A DNA stretch of 6,682 nucleotides from Clostridia bacterium (GTDB lineage: Bacteria > Bacillota > Clostridia > Christensenellales > Aristaeellaceae): contig JAKSQG010000100.1 of NCBI GenBank assembly GCA_024404275.1, positions 1-6,682 of the forward strand. The letters run 5' to 3'. A program made the translations under genes and the position numbers. The notes under the pieces were generated by a model. That model did no database searches. It saw nothing but the letters and a program-made list of their open reading frames with translations, and had not been told where the DNA came from. Within the stretch, counting starts at the first letter, position 1. The number at the start of each line of letters is the position of its first letter. This document shows positions 1 through 5,979 of this stretch, one piece after another.

Positions 1-56
1 ACCAGAGCGGTAAACAGCATCAGTACCGTGAGCAGCAGGGAAACGGTCTTCTTCAT
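1..56 (-). CDS. Signal-peptide protein, probably ABC substrate-binding lipoprotein (5' fragment)
   Basis: Only the first 18 codons are in the window (MKKTVSLLLTVLMLFTAL), and the gene runs off the left edge. The protein starts with two lysines followed by an uninterrupted hydrophobic stretch, which is a typical Sec signal peptide. A lipobox cysteine, if present, lies outside. A perfect AGGAGG sits at 70-65 on the minus strand, 8 nt before the ATG. The ATG overlaps the TGA of the upstream ATPase as ATGA (56-53), so the two are probably translationally coupled. Placement directly after two oligopeptide/nickel-type ATPases suggests the extracytoplasmic substrate-binding protein of the same importer. 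That role is inferred from context and the signal peptide only. A permease is less likely, since their N-termini rarely look like this. Confidence 0.6.
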   Translation of the reverse strand, partial: MKKTVSLLLTVLMLFTAL

Positions 57-727
57 GGGTTTGTCCTCCTTGTTTGATGTTGATCAAAATCATATATCTC
101 GCTGCAGAACGCTTCGGTCAGTGCCGCGTCATGGCTGATCATCAGCACACTGCCGCCGCTTTGCCGCATCCTGCCGCGGATGATCCCAAGTACATTGGCC
201 TGCGTGGATACATCCAGCATGGAAGTGGCCTCATCCAGTATCAGCAGTTCGGGTTGAAACAGCAGACACCTTGCAATGGAGACCCGCTGCGCCTCGCCGC
301 CCGATACCTGATGCGGCAGATGGGATAATATCTCCGCCCCAAGTCCCACGCCCTCAAGCGCTTCCGCCGCCAGTTCTTTTTCTTTGCCCTTTGGGGAAAA
401 GCGGTGATAGCGGATGAGTTCTATCAGCCCGTCCCCGATCTTCTGCCGCGGGTCCAGCGCCGCGTAGGGCTGCTGATACACCATCTGGATGCGCACGCCC
501 CTCAAACGGTCATAGCCTTTTTTCTCCGAAAAAAGAGGTCTTCCGTCCAGCAGCACCGTGCCGCTATCGGGCGTCACCACGCCGCATAGCACCTTGGCCA
601 AAGTCGATTTGCCGATGCCGCTTTTGCCGTACACGCCAAAAAACGCACCGTCGGGGATGGTCAGCGTCACACCGTTCAGCACTTGCTTTGTCCCGAACGC
701 TTTGCACAGCTCTTTTACTTCTATCAT
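53..727 (-). CDS. ABC transporter ATP-binding protein, oligopeptide/nickel class (DppF/NikE-like)
   Basis: Cytoplasmic ATPase subunit of an ABC importer, 224 aa. All nucleotide-binding motifs are intact: Walker A GKSGIGKS (34-41), Q-loop VYQQPYAALDP (83-93), signature VSGGEAQR (141-148), Walker B LLILDEATSMLD (161-172, with the D-loop) and switch histidine in ISHD (H199). The Q-loop region and PYAALDPR resemble the DppF/OppF/NikE group. It ends soon after the H-loop and lacks the cysteine-bearing C-terminal extension of DppF/OppF, so its size is nearer to NikE or CntF. The ATG at 727 was chosen over the in-frame ATG at 742 because 727 overlaps the preceding gene's TGA as ATGA (727-724) and opens with the family-typical MIEVKELCKAFG. 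Its own stop overlaps the next start in the same way. The substrate (peptide, nickel, metallophore) cannot be decided. Confidence 0.9.
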   Translation of the reverse strand: MIEVKELCKAFGTKQVLNGVTLTIPDGAFFGVYGKSGIGKSTLAKVLCGVVTPDSGTVLLDGRPLFSEKKGYDRLRGVRIQMVYQQPYAALDPRQKIGDGLIELIRYHRFSPKGKEKELAAEALEGVGLGAEILSHLPHQVSGGEAQRVSIARCLLFQPELLILDEATSMLDVSTQANVLGIIRGRMRQSGGSVLMISHDAALTEAFCSEIYDFDQHQTRRTNP

Positions 728-1632
728 GCGCGGCACCACCATTTCCGTTCGCCGTCCGACTGCTCCGCCGGTTCCTGTTCAGCGCAGGCCTCCGAGGCTT
801 CAGGGCAGCGCGCATAGAAGGGACACTTTGTCTCTCCCTTTCGCAGGACCGGTGTCTCCTTCATGCCGTTTTCCACCAGCGCGCCGATCAGAGCGGCGGT
901 GTACGGCTGTTTGGGAGAAGACAGCACCGCTTTTGCGGGTCCTGTCTCCTGCATTCTGCCGCCACAGAGCACCAACACACGGTCGCACAGCTGCGCCACC
1001 GAAATATCATGGGTGATGATGAGCCTGCCTGCCTGCGGAAACAGCTCTGTCAGCAGGTCCATAAACCGCTGCTTGCCCTCGGTATCCAGTCCGTTGGTCG
1101 GTTCATCGGCAATGAGCAGTGCGGGCTGCGCGCACAGCGCCAGTGCAATGGTCACCCGCTGCGCCATGCCGCCCGACAGCTGAAACGGATACTGCGCCAT
1201 CAGCTCCCCGGGATTTTCAAAGCCCGCCCGCCGCAGACGGTCAAGCGCTGTCTGTTCCCATTCACGGTGCGGCACGCCGTTATGGCGCAGGCTGTCCTGC
1301 AGCTGACGGCGGATCGTACGGGAGGGATTCAAGAACTCGTGCCCATTCTGCGGGATATACACGATGTCCCGTCCCAGCAGGGCACGCAAGCGCCTGCCTT
1401 TGGGCAGCGGGCTGCCGCAAAAAACGATCTCGCCGCCGGTTTGTGTCACATTGGATGGCAGCACGCCCATGATGGACTGGGCGATCATCGTTTTGCCCGA
1501 ACCTGTCTCGCCGATGAGCGCCAGGCTTTCCCCCGCCGCGATGTCAAAGGATACCCGATCGACCAGCAGCCTTGTACCGTTTTCCAGCCGGGCCCGCAGG
1601 CTGCAGCTGCGATAGCTCAGCATCGTTTCCAA
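724..1632 (-). CDS. ABC transporter ATP-binding protein, oligopeptide/dipeptide class (DppD/OppD/NikD-like)
   Basis: First gene of the minus-strand importer operon, 302 aa, a cytoplasmic ATPase energising solute uptake. Motifs seen: Walker A GETGSGKT (41-48), Q-loop IPQNGHEFLNP (93-103), signature LSGGMAQR (152-159), Walker B LLIADEPTNGLD (172-183) and switch histidine in ITHD (H208). Residues 243-302 form the oligopeptide-transporter C-terminal extension, with PYTAALIGA (243-251) and four cysteines at 270, 276, 283 and 300 (CX5CX6CX16C). This cysteine pattern carries an iron-sulphur cluster in characterised members of the class; a cluster here is inferred. The TTG at 1632 is preferred because AGGAGG lies 8 nt upstream. 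The in-frame ATG at 1623 would be 17 nt away, and a nearer ATG at 1640 is out of frame. The gene pairs with the shorter ATPase downstream as a heterodimer. The transported substrate is unknown. Confidence 0.9.
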   Translation of the reverse strand: METMLSYRSCSLRARLENGTRLLVDRVSFDIAAGESLALIGETGSGKTMIAQSIMGVLPSNVTQTGGEIVFCGSPLPKGRRLRALLGRDIVYIPQNGHEFLNPSRTIRRQLQDSLRHNGVPHREWEQTALDRLRRAGFENPGELMAQYPFQLSGGMAQRVTIALALCAQPALLIADEPTNGLDTEGKQRFMDLLTELFPQAGRLIITHDISVAQLCDRVLVLCGGRMQETGPAKAVLSSPKQPYTAALIGALVENGMKETPVLRKGETKCPFYARCPEASEACAEQEPAEQSDGERKWWCRA

Positions 1633-1640
1633 CCGGACAT

Positions 1641-1648
1641 CCTCCTTT
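1641..1648 (-). promoter_or_regulatory. Ribosome binding site deciding a TTG start
   Basis: The minus strand reads AAAGGAGG here, a near-perfect anti-16S match. It is 8 nt from the TTG at 1632 and 17 nt from the first in-frame ATG at 1623. The optimal spacing argues for translation from TTG, giving the N-terminus METMLSYR. Confidence 0.7.
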
Positions 1649-1677
1649 CGCAGCGTTAGTTGTGTTAAACTGATACT

Positions 1678-1708
1678 ATTATAGTTCATTTTCCTGTATT
1701 TTCCGCAA
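1678..1708 (-). promoter_or_regulatory. Probable promoter of the ABC transporter operon
   Basis: A perfect TATAAT lies on the minus strand at 1683-1678, which would start transcription near 1671 and give a leader of about 38 nt before the TTG. The best -35 match is TTGCGG at 1708-1703 with a 19-nt, A-rich spacer. Both the match and the spacing are weak, so the promoter may be low-level or activator-dependent. It is divergent from the glmM promoter about 110 bp away. Confidence 0.55.
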
Positions 1709-1768
1709 GCCCCCCCGGGGGTTGAAATACCGCAAAAAAACACAAGACCCGATCCATTCAAAAAGATA

Positions 1769-1797
1769 TGGACTTGAGCAGGAAAAAGTTGTATAAT
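1769..1797 (+). promoter_or_regulatory. Sigma-A-type promoter of the glmM operon
   Basis: TGGACT (1769-1774, four of six matches to TTGACA) is followed by a 17-nt spacer and a perfect TATAAT (1792-1797). The predicted start is near 1803-1805, giving a leader of about 62 nt to the glmM ATG. This is the only good plus-strand promoter I see before the operon, and the gene spacing leaves little room for others, so it probably drives all three genes. Confidence 0.75.
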
Positions 1798-1800
1798 GAT

Positions 1801-1829
1801 ATGTGCTGTTTTATTGGTCTTCAGCACAT
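1801..1829 (+). promoter_or_regulatory. 8-bp inverted repeat at the glmM transcription start (operator or leader hairpin)
   Basis: ATGTGCTG (1801-1808) and CAGCACAT (1822-1829) are perfect reverse complements separated by 13 nt. The arm centres are 21 bp apart, two helical turns, which suits a dimeric repressor. The left arm spans the predicted transcription start. Read as RNA, it would be a stem-loop at the extreme 5' end of the mRNA, followed by only four T residues (1829-1832), so it is not a convincing attenuator. Function is inferred from position only. Confidence 0.45.
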
Positions 1830-1866
1830 TTTCCCGACACTGCAACACCTGTAAAAGGAGCTTTCC

Positions 1867-3210
1867 ATGGCTAAATATTTTGGCACCGACGGTTTCCGCG
1901 GCTGCGCCGGTGTGGCGCTGACCAGCGATCACGCCTACCGCATCGGCCGTTTCCTGGGCTGGTACTACAACCGTGAGCACAAAGCCCGTGTGGTCATCGG
2001 CAAGGATACGCGTCTTTCCTCCTATATGTTCGAATACGCACTCATCGCGGGTCTTACCGCCTCGGGTGCGGATGCCTATATGCTGCACGTGACCACCACG
2101 CCCTCCGTCAGCTACATCAGCCGCGTGGATGAGTTTGACTGCGGCATCATGATCTCCGCCAGCCATAACCCCTACAACGATAACGGCATCAAGCTGATCA
2201 ACTCCAACGGTGAAAAAATGGAGGACGAGGTCATCGACAAGATCGAGGAATACCTCGACAGCGACCGTCAGCTGCCCATGGCCAGCGGCGAAAACATCGG
2301 CCGCACGGTCGACTATGCCTCCGGACGCAACCGCTATATCGGCTACCTGATCTCCCTGGGCATGTACAGCTTCAAGGGGCTGCGCATCGGTCTGGACTGC
2401 GCCAACGGCTCCAGCTGGAACATCGCCAAGGCCGTTTTCGAAGCCCTCGGTGCCAAGACCTGCGTCATCAACGCGGAGCCCGACGGCACCAACATCAACC
2501 GTGATGCCGGCAGCACCCACATCGAAGGTCTGCAGCGTCTGGTGCGCGACAATCATCTGGATTGCGGCTTTGCCTTTGACGGCGACGCCGACCGCTGCCT
2601 GTGCGTAGATGAAAACGGCGACGTCCTGACGGGCGACCACATCCTCTACGCCTGCGGCACCTATATGCAAAACCGCGGCATGCTGCCCGACAACACCATC
2701 GTCACCACCGTGATGAGCAACTTCGGTCTCTACAAGGCGCTGGACGCCAAGGGCATCCAGTACGCCAAAACGCAGGTAGGCGACAAGTACGTTTACCAGT
2801 ACATGCGCGATCACGGCAGCCGCATCGGCGGCGAGCAGAGCGGCCACATCATCTTCAACCGCTATGCCACCACGGGCGACGGCATCCTGACCGCCCTCAA
2901 AATGATGGAATGCATGCTGGCGCGCAAGTGCCGCATGAGTCAGGTCTGCGAAGGGCTGACCTTCTATCCGCAGACGCTCAAAAACATCCGCGTCAAATCC
3001 AAGCCCGCCGCCAACGCCGACGTGGACGTGCAGCGCAAGATCGATGAGATCGCCGACCGTCTGGGCACCTCCGGCCGCATCCTGGTACGCGAGAGCGGCA
3101 CCGAACCCGTCATCCGCGTCATGGTGGAAGCCGAGACCAAAAAGATGTGCGACGATTATGTGGACGAGGTCATCTGGGTCATCAGGAGGAAGGGTCATGA
3201 AGATCAGTGA
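1867..3210 (+). CDS. glmM: Phosphoglucosamine mutase GlmM
   Basis: Converts glucosamine-6-phosphate to glucosamine-1-phosphate in the cytoplasm, on the route to UDP-GlcNAc for peptidoglycan. The 447 aa match the usual GlmM length of about 445-450. Visible motifs of the alpha-D-phosphohexomutase family: N-terminal KYFGTDGFRG (3-12), active-site loop ISASHNP (96-102) with the phosphoserine S99, magnesium loop DGDADR (238-243), sugar-binding GGEQSGH (321-327) and C-terminal phosphate loop RESGTEP (408-414). The ISASHNP/GEQSGH combination points to GlmM rather than a phosphomannomutase or phosphoglucomutase. AAAGGAG (1854-1860) is 6 nt before the ATG. It heads an operon and its 3' end overlaps the next gene by 14 nt. 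Many Firmicutes encode glmM after cdaA and cdaR; here the upstream neighbour is instead a divergent ABC operon. Confidence 0.96.
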   Translation: MAKYFGTDGFRGCAGVALTSDHAYRIGRFLGWYYNREHKARVVIGKDTRLSSYMFEYALIAGLTASGADAYMLHVTTTPSVSYISRVDEFDCGIMISASHNPYNDNGIKLINSNGEKMEDEVIDKIEEYLDSDRQLPMASGENIGRTVDYASGRNRYIGYLISLGMYSFKGLRIGLDCANGSSWNIAKAVFEALGAKTCVINAEPDGTNINRDAGSTHIEGLQRLVRDNHLDCGFAFDGDADRCLCVDENGDVLTGDHILYACGTYMQNRGMLPDNTIVTTVMSNFGLYKALDAKGIQYAKTQVGDKYVYQYMRDHGSRIGGEQSGHIIFNRYATTGDGILTALKMMECMLARKCRMSQVCEGLTFYPQTLKNIRVKSKPAANADVDVQRKIDEIADRLGTSGRILVRESGTEPVIRVMVEAETKKMCDDYVDEVIWVIRRKGHEDQ

Positions 3211-3844
3211 TCTGTACGATCTGTCCCACACGCTGGCGGCAGATTACCTGAAGCAGTTTGAATACCCCTGGGAAGCGCTCAAGGGCATTAAGGAGGAGAT
3301 TCTCCGCCTCGGCGCGACGCTCGGGGAGGAATACACCGAGGTCAGCGAGCATGTGTGGGTGCACAAGACCGCCGTCGTCGCCCCCACCGCCTTCCTCGGC
3401 GCGCCCTGCATCATCGGCGCAAACACCGAGGTACGCCATTGCGCCTTCATCCGCGGCAGCGCGCTGGTGGGTGAAAACTGCGTGGTCGGCAACTCGGTGG
3501 AGCTCAAAAACGTCATCCTGTTTGACAACGTGCAGACGCCGCATTACAATTATGTCGGCGATTCCATTCTGGGCTACCGCTCCCACATGGGCGCCGGCTC
3601 CATCACCAGCAATGTCAAAAGCGATAAAACGCTTGTCCGCTCCTGCGGCATCGAAACAGGGCTCAAAAAAATGGGCGCCATGCTGGGCGATTATGTCGAG
3701 GTAGGCTGCAACTCCGTGCTCAACCCCGGCACCGTCATCGGGCGCCATTCCAACATCTATCCCTTAAGCTGTGTGCGCGGCTGCGTACCGGCAGACAGTA
3801 TTTTCAAAACCGGCGGCATCATTGTAAAGAAAGAGGTCAGATAA
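3197..3844 (+). CDS. Stand-alone left-handed beta-helix acyltransferase, GlmU C-terminal-like (probable glucosamine-1-phosphate N-acetyltransferase)
   Basis: 215 aa. An N-terminal helical part (1-45) contains YPWEAL (23-28), resembling the linker found before the beta-helix of archaeal-type bifunctional sugar-1-phosphate nucleotidyl/acetyltransferases. Hexapeptide coils follow, from about residue 52 to 200 (for example VAPTAFLGAPCIIG 61-74, ALVGENCVVGNSVELKN 89-105, EVGCNSVLNPGTVIG 168-182). H116, Y119 and N139 (HYNYVGD, GAGSITSNVKSDK) look like the catalytic His/Tyr/Asn set of GlmU-type acetyltransferases. No nucleotidyltransferase domain is present, so it should not make UDP-GlcNAc itself. 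Flanked by glmM and glmS, its likeliest job is acetylating glucosamine-1-phosphate. The ATG at 3197 has AGGAGG 7 nt upstream and overlaps glmM by 14 nt. Automatic annotation may name it a nucleotidyltransferase or pyrophosphorylase. The fold is near certain; the substrate is inferred. Confidence 0.85.
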   Translation: MKISDLYDLSHTLAADYLKQFEYPWEALKGIKEEILRLGATLGEEYTEVSEHVWVHKTAVVAPTAFLGAPCIIGANTEVRHCAFIRGSALVGENCVVGNSVELKNVILFDNVQTPHYNYVGDSILGYRSHMGAGSITSNVKSDKTLVRSCGIETGLKKMGAMLGDYVEVGCNSVLNPGTVIGRHSNIYPLSCVRGCVPADSIFKTGGIIVKKEVR

Positions 3845-3845
3845 T

Positions 3846-5705
3846 ATGTGCGGCATCGTAGGTTATACCGGCCCCAAGCAGGCGGCTCCCATTCTGCTTG
3901 AAGGCCTCAAGCGTCTTGAATACCGTGGCTATGACAGTGCCGGTCTGGCAGTCGGCAACTTTGAAAAGATCGAAGTGGTCAAGGCTCAGGGCCGCCTCAA
4001 GAATCTCAGCGACAAGACCGATGACGGTCATTCCTTCCCCGGCACCTACGGCATCGGCCATACCCGCTGGGCGACCCATGGTGTGCCCTCGCTGACCAAC
4101 GCGCATCCGCATGTGAGCGGCAACTGCGCGCACAGCGGCTCCGGTCTGGTGGAAGCCGCGGTGGTAGGCGTGCACAACGGCATCATCGAAAACTATCAGG
4201 AGCTGAAGGAAAAGCTGCTCAAGCACGGCTACACCTTCTACAGCCAGACCGATACCGAAGTGGCCATCAAGCTGGTGGATTACTACCTCAAAAAGTATGG
4301 TCTCGGCCCGGTGGACGCCATCATCCGCACCATGGTGCGCGTACGCGGCTCCTATGCGTTGGAGCTGATGTTCAAGGATCGTCCCGGCGAGATCTGGGTC
4401 GCCCGTAAGGACAGCCCCATGATCATCGGCGTGGAAAAGGACGAAAGCTACATCGCCTCCGATGTGCCCGCCATCCTGCAGTACACCCGTCAGGTGTATT
4501 ACATCGGCAACCTCGAAATGGCCTGTGTCAAGCCCGGCGAGGTGCACTTCTTCAATCTGGACGGCGATGAGATCCAGAAGGAACTGGTCGAGATCAAGTG
4601 GGATGCCGAAGCGGCCGAAAAGGGCGGCTGGGAGCATTTCATGATGAAGGAGATCCACGAGCAGCCCAAGGCTGTTCGGGATACCCTCAACTCCATCATC
4701 CGCGATGGCCGCATCGCCATCGATGGTCTGGATGACGAGCAGATGAAGCAGCTCAGCAGCATCATTCTGGTCGCCTGCGGCTCTGCCTGGCATGTGGGCA
4801 TGGCCATTCAGTACGTCATTGAAGACCTCGCCCGTGTGCCCGTCCGTGTGGAGCTGGCCAGCGAGTTCCGTTACCGTGATCCTATCCTCGGGCCCAACGA
4901 TCTGGTCATCGTGATCAGCCAGTCCGGTGAGACCGCCGATACGCTGGCCGCGCTGCGTCTGGCCAAGGAACGCGGGGTCAAGACCATGGGCATCATCAAC
5001 GTGGTCGGCTCTTCCATCGCCCGTGAGGCGGATAATGTGCTCTACACACTGGCCGGTCCCGAAATCGCCGTGGCCACCACCAAGGCTTACAGCACGCAGA
5101 TGGTCGCCGGCTACTGCCTGGCGGTGCAGCTGGGCTTCATCCGCGGTCTCATCGATCAGGAAAAGTACAGCTACTACATCAAGGAGCTGCTGACCATTCC
5201 CGATAAGATCGCCTCCATTCTGGAATCCAAGGAGCGCATTCAGTGGTTTGCCGCCAAGTTTGCCGGCGCGCATGATGTGTTCTTCATCGGCCGCGGTCTG
5301 GATTATGCCATCGCGCTGGAGGGCAGCCTCAAGATGAAAGAGGTCTCCTATGTGCATTCCGAGGCGTATGCCGCCGGCGAGCTCAAGCACGGCACCATCA
5401 GCCTCATCGAGGATGGCACGCTGCTCATCGGCGTGCTGACCCAGAGCGGTCTGCATGAAAAGACCGTCAGCAACATGCTGGAATGCAAATCCCGCGGCGC
5501 TTACCTGATGGCGCTGACCACCAACGGCAACTACGGTGTGGAGGATTCCGCCAACTTCAGCGTTTATGTGCCCAAGGTGGATGAGCACTTTGTGGGCAGC
5601 CTGGCGGTCATTCCGCTGCAGCTGATGGGTTATTATGTCTCCGTCGCCAAGGGTCTGGATGTGGACAAGCCCCGCAACCTCGCCAAGAGCGTGACGGTGG
5701 AATAA
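3846..5705 (+). CDS. glmS: Glutamine-fructose-6-phosphate aminotransferase (isomerizing) GlmS
   Basis: Makes glucosamine-6-phosphate from fructose-6-phosphate and glutamine, the committed step to amino sugars. 619 aa. The N-terminal glutaminase domain has catalytic C2 (MCGIVGYTG), HTRWATHG (72-79), HNGIIENY (110-117) and TDTEV. The SIS isomerase domains have the sugar-phosphate loop SQSGETADT (358-366), KMKEVSY (496-502), ELKHG (512-516) and the invariant tail PRNLAKSVTVE with K614. Compared from memory with E. coli, K496, E499, H515 and K614 correspond to K485, E488, H504 and K603. About 12 extra residues lie around 92-104, before the glutaminase HNG loop. The ATG follows the previous TAA by 1 nt, with AAAGAGG (3830-3836) 9 nt upstream inside the preceding gene. 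That leaves no space for the glmS ribozyme common in Firmicutes. A long hairpin starts about 10 nt after the stop. Confidence 0.97.
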   Translation: MCGIVGYTGPKQAAPILLEGLKRLEYRGYDSAGLAVGNFEKIEVVKAQGRLKNLSDKTDDGHSFPGTYGIGHTRWATHGVPSLTNAHPHVSGNCAHSGSGLVEAAVVGVHNGIIENYQELKEKLLKHGYTFYSQTDTEVAIKLVDYYLKKYGLGPVDAIIRTMVRVRGSYALELMFKDRPGEIWVARKDSPMIIGVEKDESYIASDVPAILQYTRQVYYIGNLEMACVKPGEVHFFNLDGDEIQKELVEIKWDAEAAEKGGWEHFMMKEIHEQPKAVRDTLNSIIRDGRIAIDGLDDEQMKQLSSIILVACGSAWHVGMAIQYVIEDLARVPVRVELASEFRYRDPILGPNDLVIVISQSGETADTLAALRLAKERGVKTMGIINVVGSSIAREADNVLYTLAGPEIAVATTKAYSTQMVAGYCLAVQLGFIRGLIDQEKYSYYIKELLTIPDKIASILESKERIQWFAAKFAGAHDVFFIGRGLDYAIALEGSLKMKEVSYVHSEAYAAGELKHGTISLIEDGTLLIGVLTQSGLHEKTVSNMLECKSRGAYLMALTTNGNYGVEDSANFSVYVPKVDEHFVGSLAVIPLQLMGYYVSVAKGLDVDKPRNLAKSVTVE

Positions 5706-5714
5706 GAGTTATTT

Positions 5715-5777
5715 AAGGGGGAACCACGCTTTCCGATGCCGGAAAGCATGTTTCCCCCTTTGACCTCTTCCGAGAAA
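5715..5777 (+). repeat. Imperfect palindromic repeat with tail, copy A (after glmS)
   Basis: Arms 5715-5735 and 5740-5760 form a 21-bp stem with two mismatches (5724/5751 and 5727/5748) around an ATGC loop. The 36-nt core 5720-5755 recurs in reverse orientation at 5940-5977, with five substitutions and two one-base gaps. The tail CTTCCGAGAAA at 5767-5777 also recurs beside the other copy. The stem is followed by only three T residues (5759-5761), so it is a poor canonical terminator, although it may slow or end glmS transcription or protect the 3' end. It resembles a REP-like element or a lineage-specific gene-end hairpin. Confidence 0.7.
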
Positions 5778-5796
5778 GGGCAATCTGAATACAATC

Positions 5797-5850
5797 AAAA
5801 AGCACCCTTGCACAGTTGATACGCTTCAAACGTGCAAGGGTGTGTTTTTT
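5797..5850. terminator. Bidirectional rho-independent terminator between convergent genes
   Basis: CACCCTTGCAC and GTGCAAGGGTG (5803-5813 and 5832-5842 including the outer pair) make a perfect 11-bp stem. An inner TTGA/TCAA pairing (5816-5819 with 5826-5829) continues in register after two mismatches. Six T residues (5845-5850) follow on the plus strand, and five A residues (5797-5801) precede it, giving a T tract on the minus strand. It can therefore end both the glm operon and the opposing acetyltransferase operon. Confidence 0.88.
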
Positions 5851-5924
5851 CAGTCTAGGGCCATGCAAGGCCATGTTCAGATTCGTCCCTCCGCAGTATA
5901 ATCAACGCTGCCCTGAACCCGGTT

Positions 5925-5979
5925 TTTCTCGGAAGGTTTGGAAACTATGCTTTTTGACATCAAAAAGCGTGGTTTCCAA
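5925..5979 (-). repeat. Imperfect palindromic repeat with tail, copy B (overlapping the GNAT stop)
   Basis: 5938-5957 and 5960-5979 are inverted repeats of 20 bp. On plus-strand RNA they pair fully, with two G-U wobbles. On the minus strand the same two positions are C-A mismatches. Read on the minus strand, the core GGAAACCACGCTTT...AAAGCATAGTTTCC matches copy A, and the tail CTTCCGAGAAA (5935-5925) follows 4 nt after the core instead of 11 nt. The minus-strand GNAT gene ends inside it: its last five residues and TGA come from the right arm. No T tract follows, so it is not an ordinary intrinsic terminator. Confidence 0.7.

Noticed and set aside
688..1659. 323-codon plus-strand open frame opposite the ATPase gene
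   Set aside because: Antisense to intact ABC motifs on the minus strand, and the translation shows no coherent domain.
1710..1721. C7G5 tract containing the palindrome CCCCCGGGGG, flanked by two CCGCAA hexamers (1703-1708, 1730-1735)
   Set aside because: Striking to the eye in the divergent promoter region, but it is short, without a T tract and not placed at either -10. I cannot assign it a function, and operator status would be a guess.
1633..3231. Long minus-strand open frame continuing upstream of the ATPase across the whole of glmM
   Set aside because: It runs antisense to a clearly real glmM and reads as low-complexity A/V/D/H/G-rich sequence with no family motif. A good minus-strand ribosome binding site and TATAAT box lie between it and the ATPase start. 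It is a by-product of GC-rich codon use.
1830..3845. glmS ribozyme upstream of glmM or glmS
   Set aside because: The glmM leader is about 62 nt, far shorter than the ribozyme, and glmS is 1 nt from the previous gene. I see no ribozyme-like core.
3837..5588. 583-codon minus-strand open frame opposite glmS
   Set aside because: Histidine-, aspartate- and alanine-rich antisense translation of a highly conserved gene, with no recognisable domain or plausible translation start.
5859..5875. Direct repeat GGCCATG-GGCCATG spaced by 10 nt
   Set aside because: Two short copies only, with no associated gene or structure; likely chance.
5897..5902. Plus-strand TATAAT in the convergent intergenic region
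   Set aside because: At 17-nt spacing the -35 is TGTTCA, three of six matches. It would fire into the opposing GNAT gene with nothing to express. An antisense transcript cannot be excluded but there is no support.
5715..5979. A MITE or insertion sequence bounded by the two palindromes
   Set aside because: No target-site duplication is visible at the ends and no transposase remnant lies inside. The interior holds a functional-looking terminator. Two separate repeat copies explain it better.
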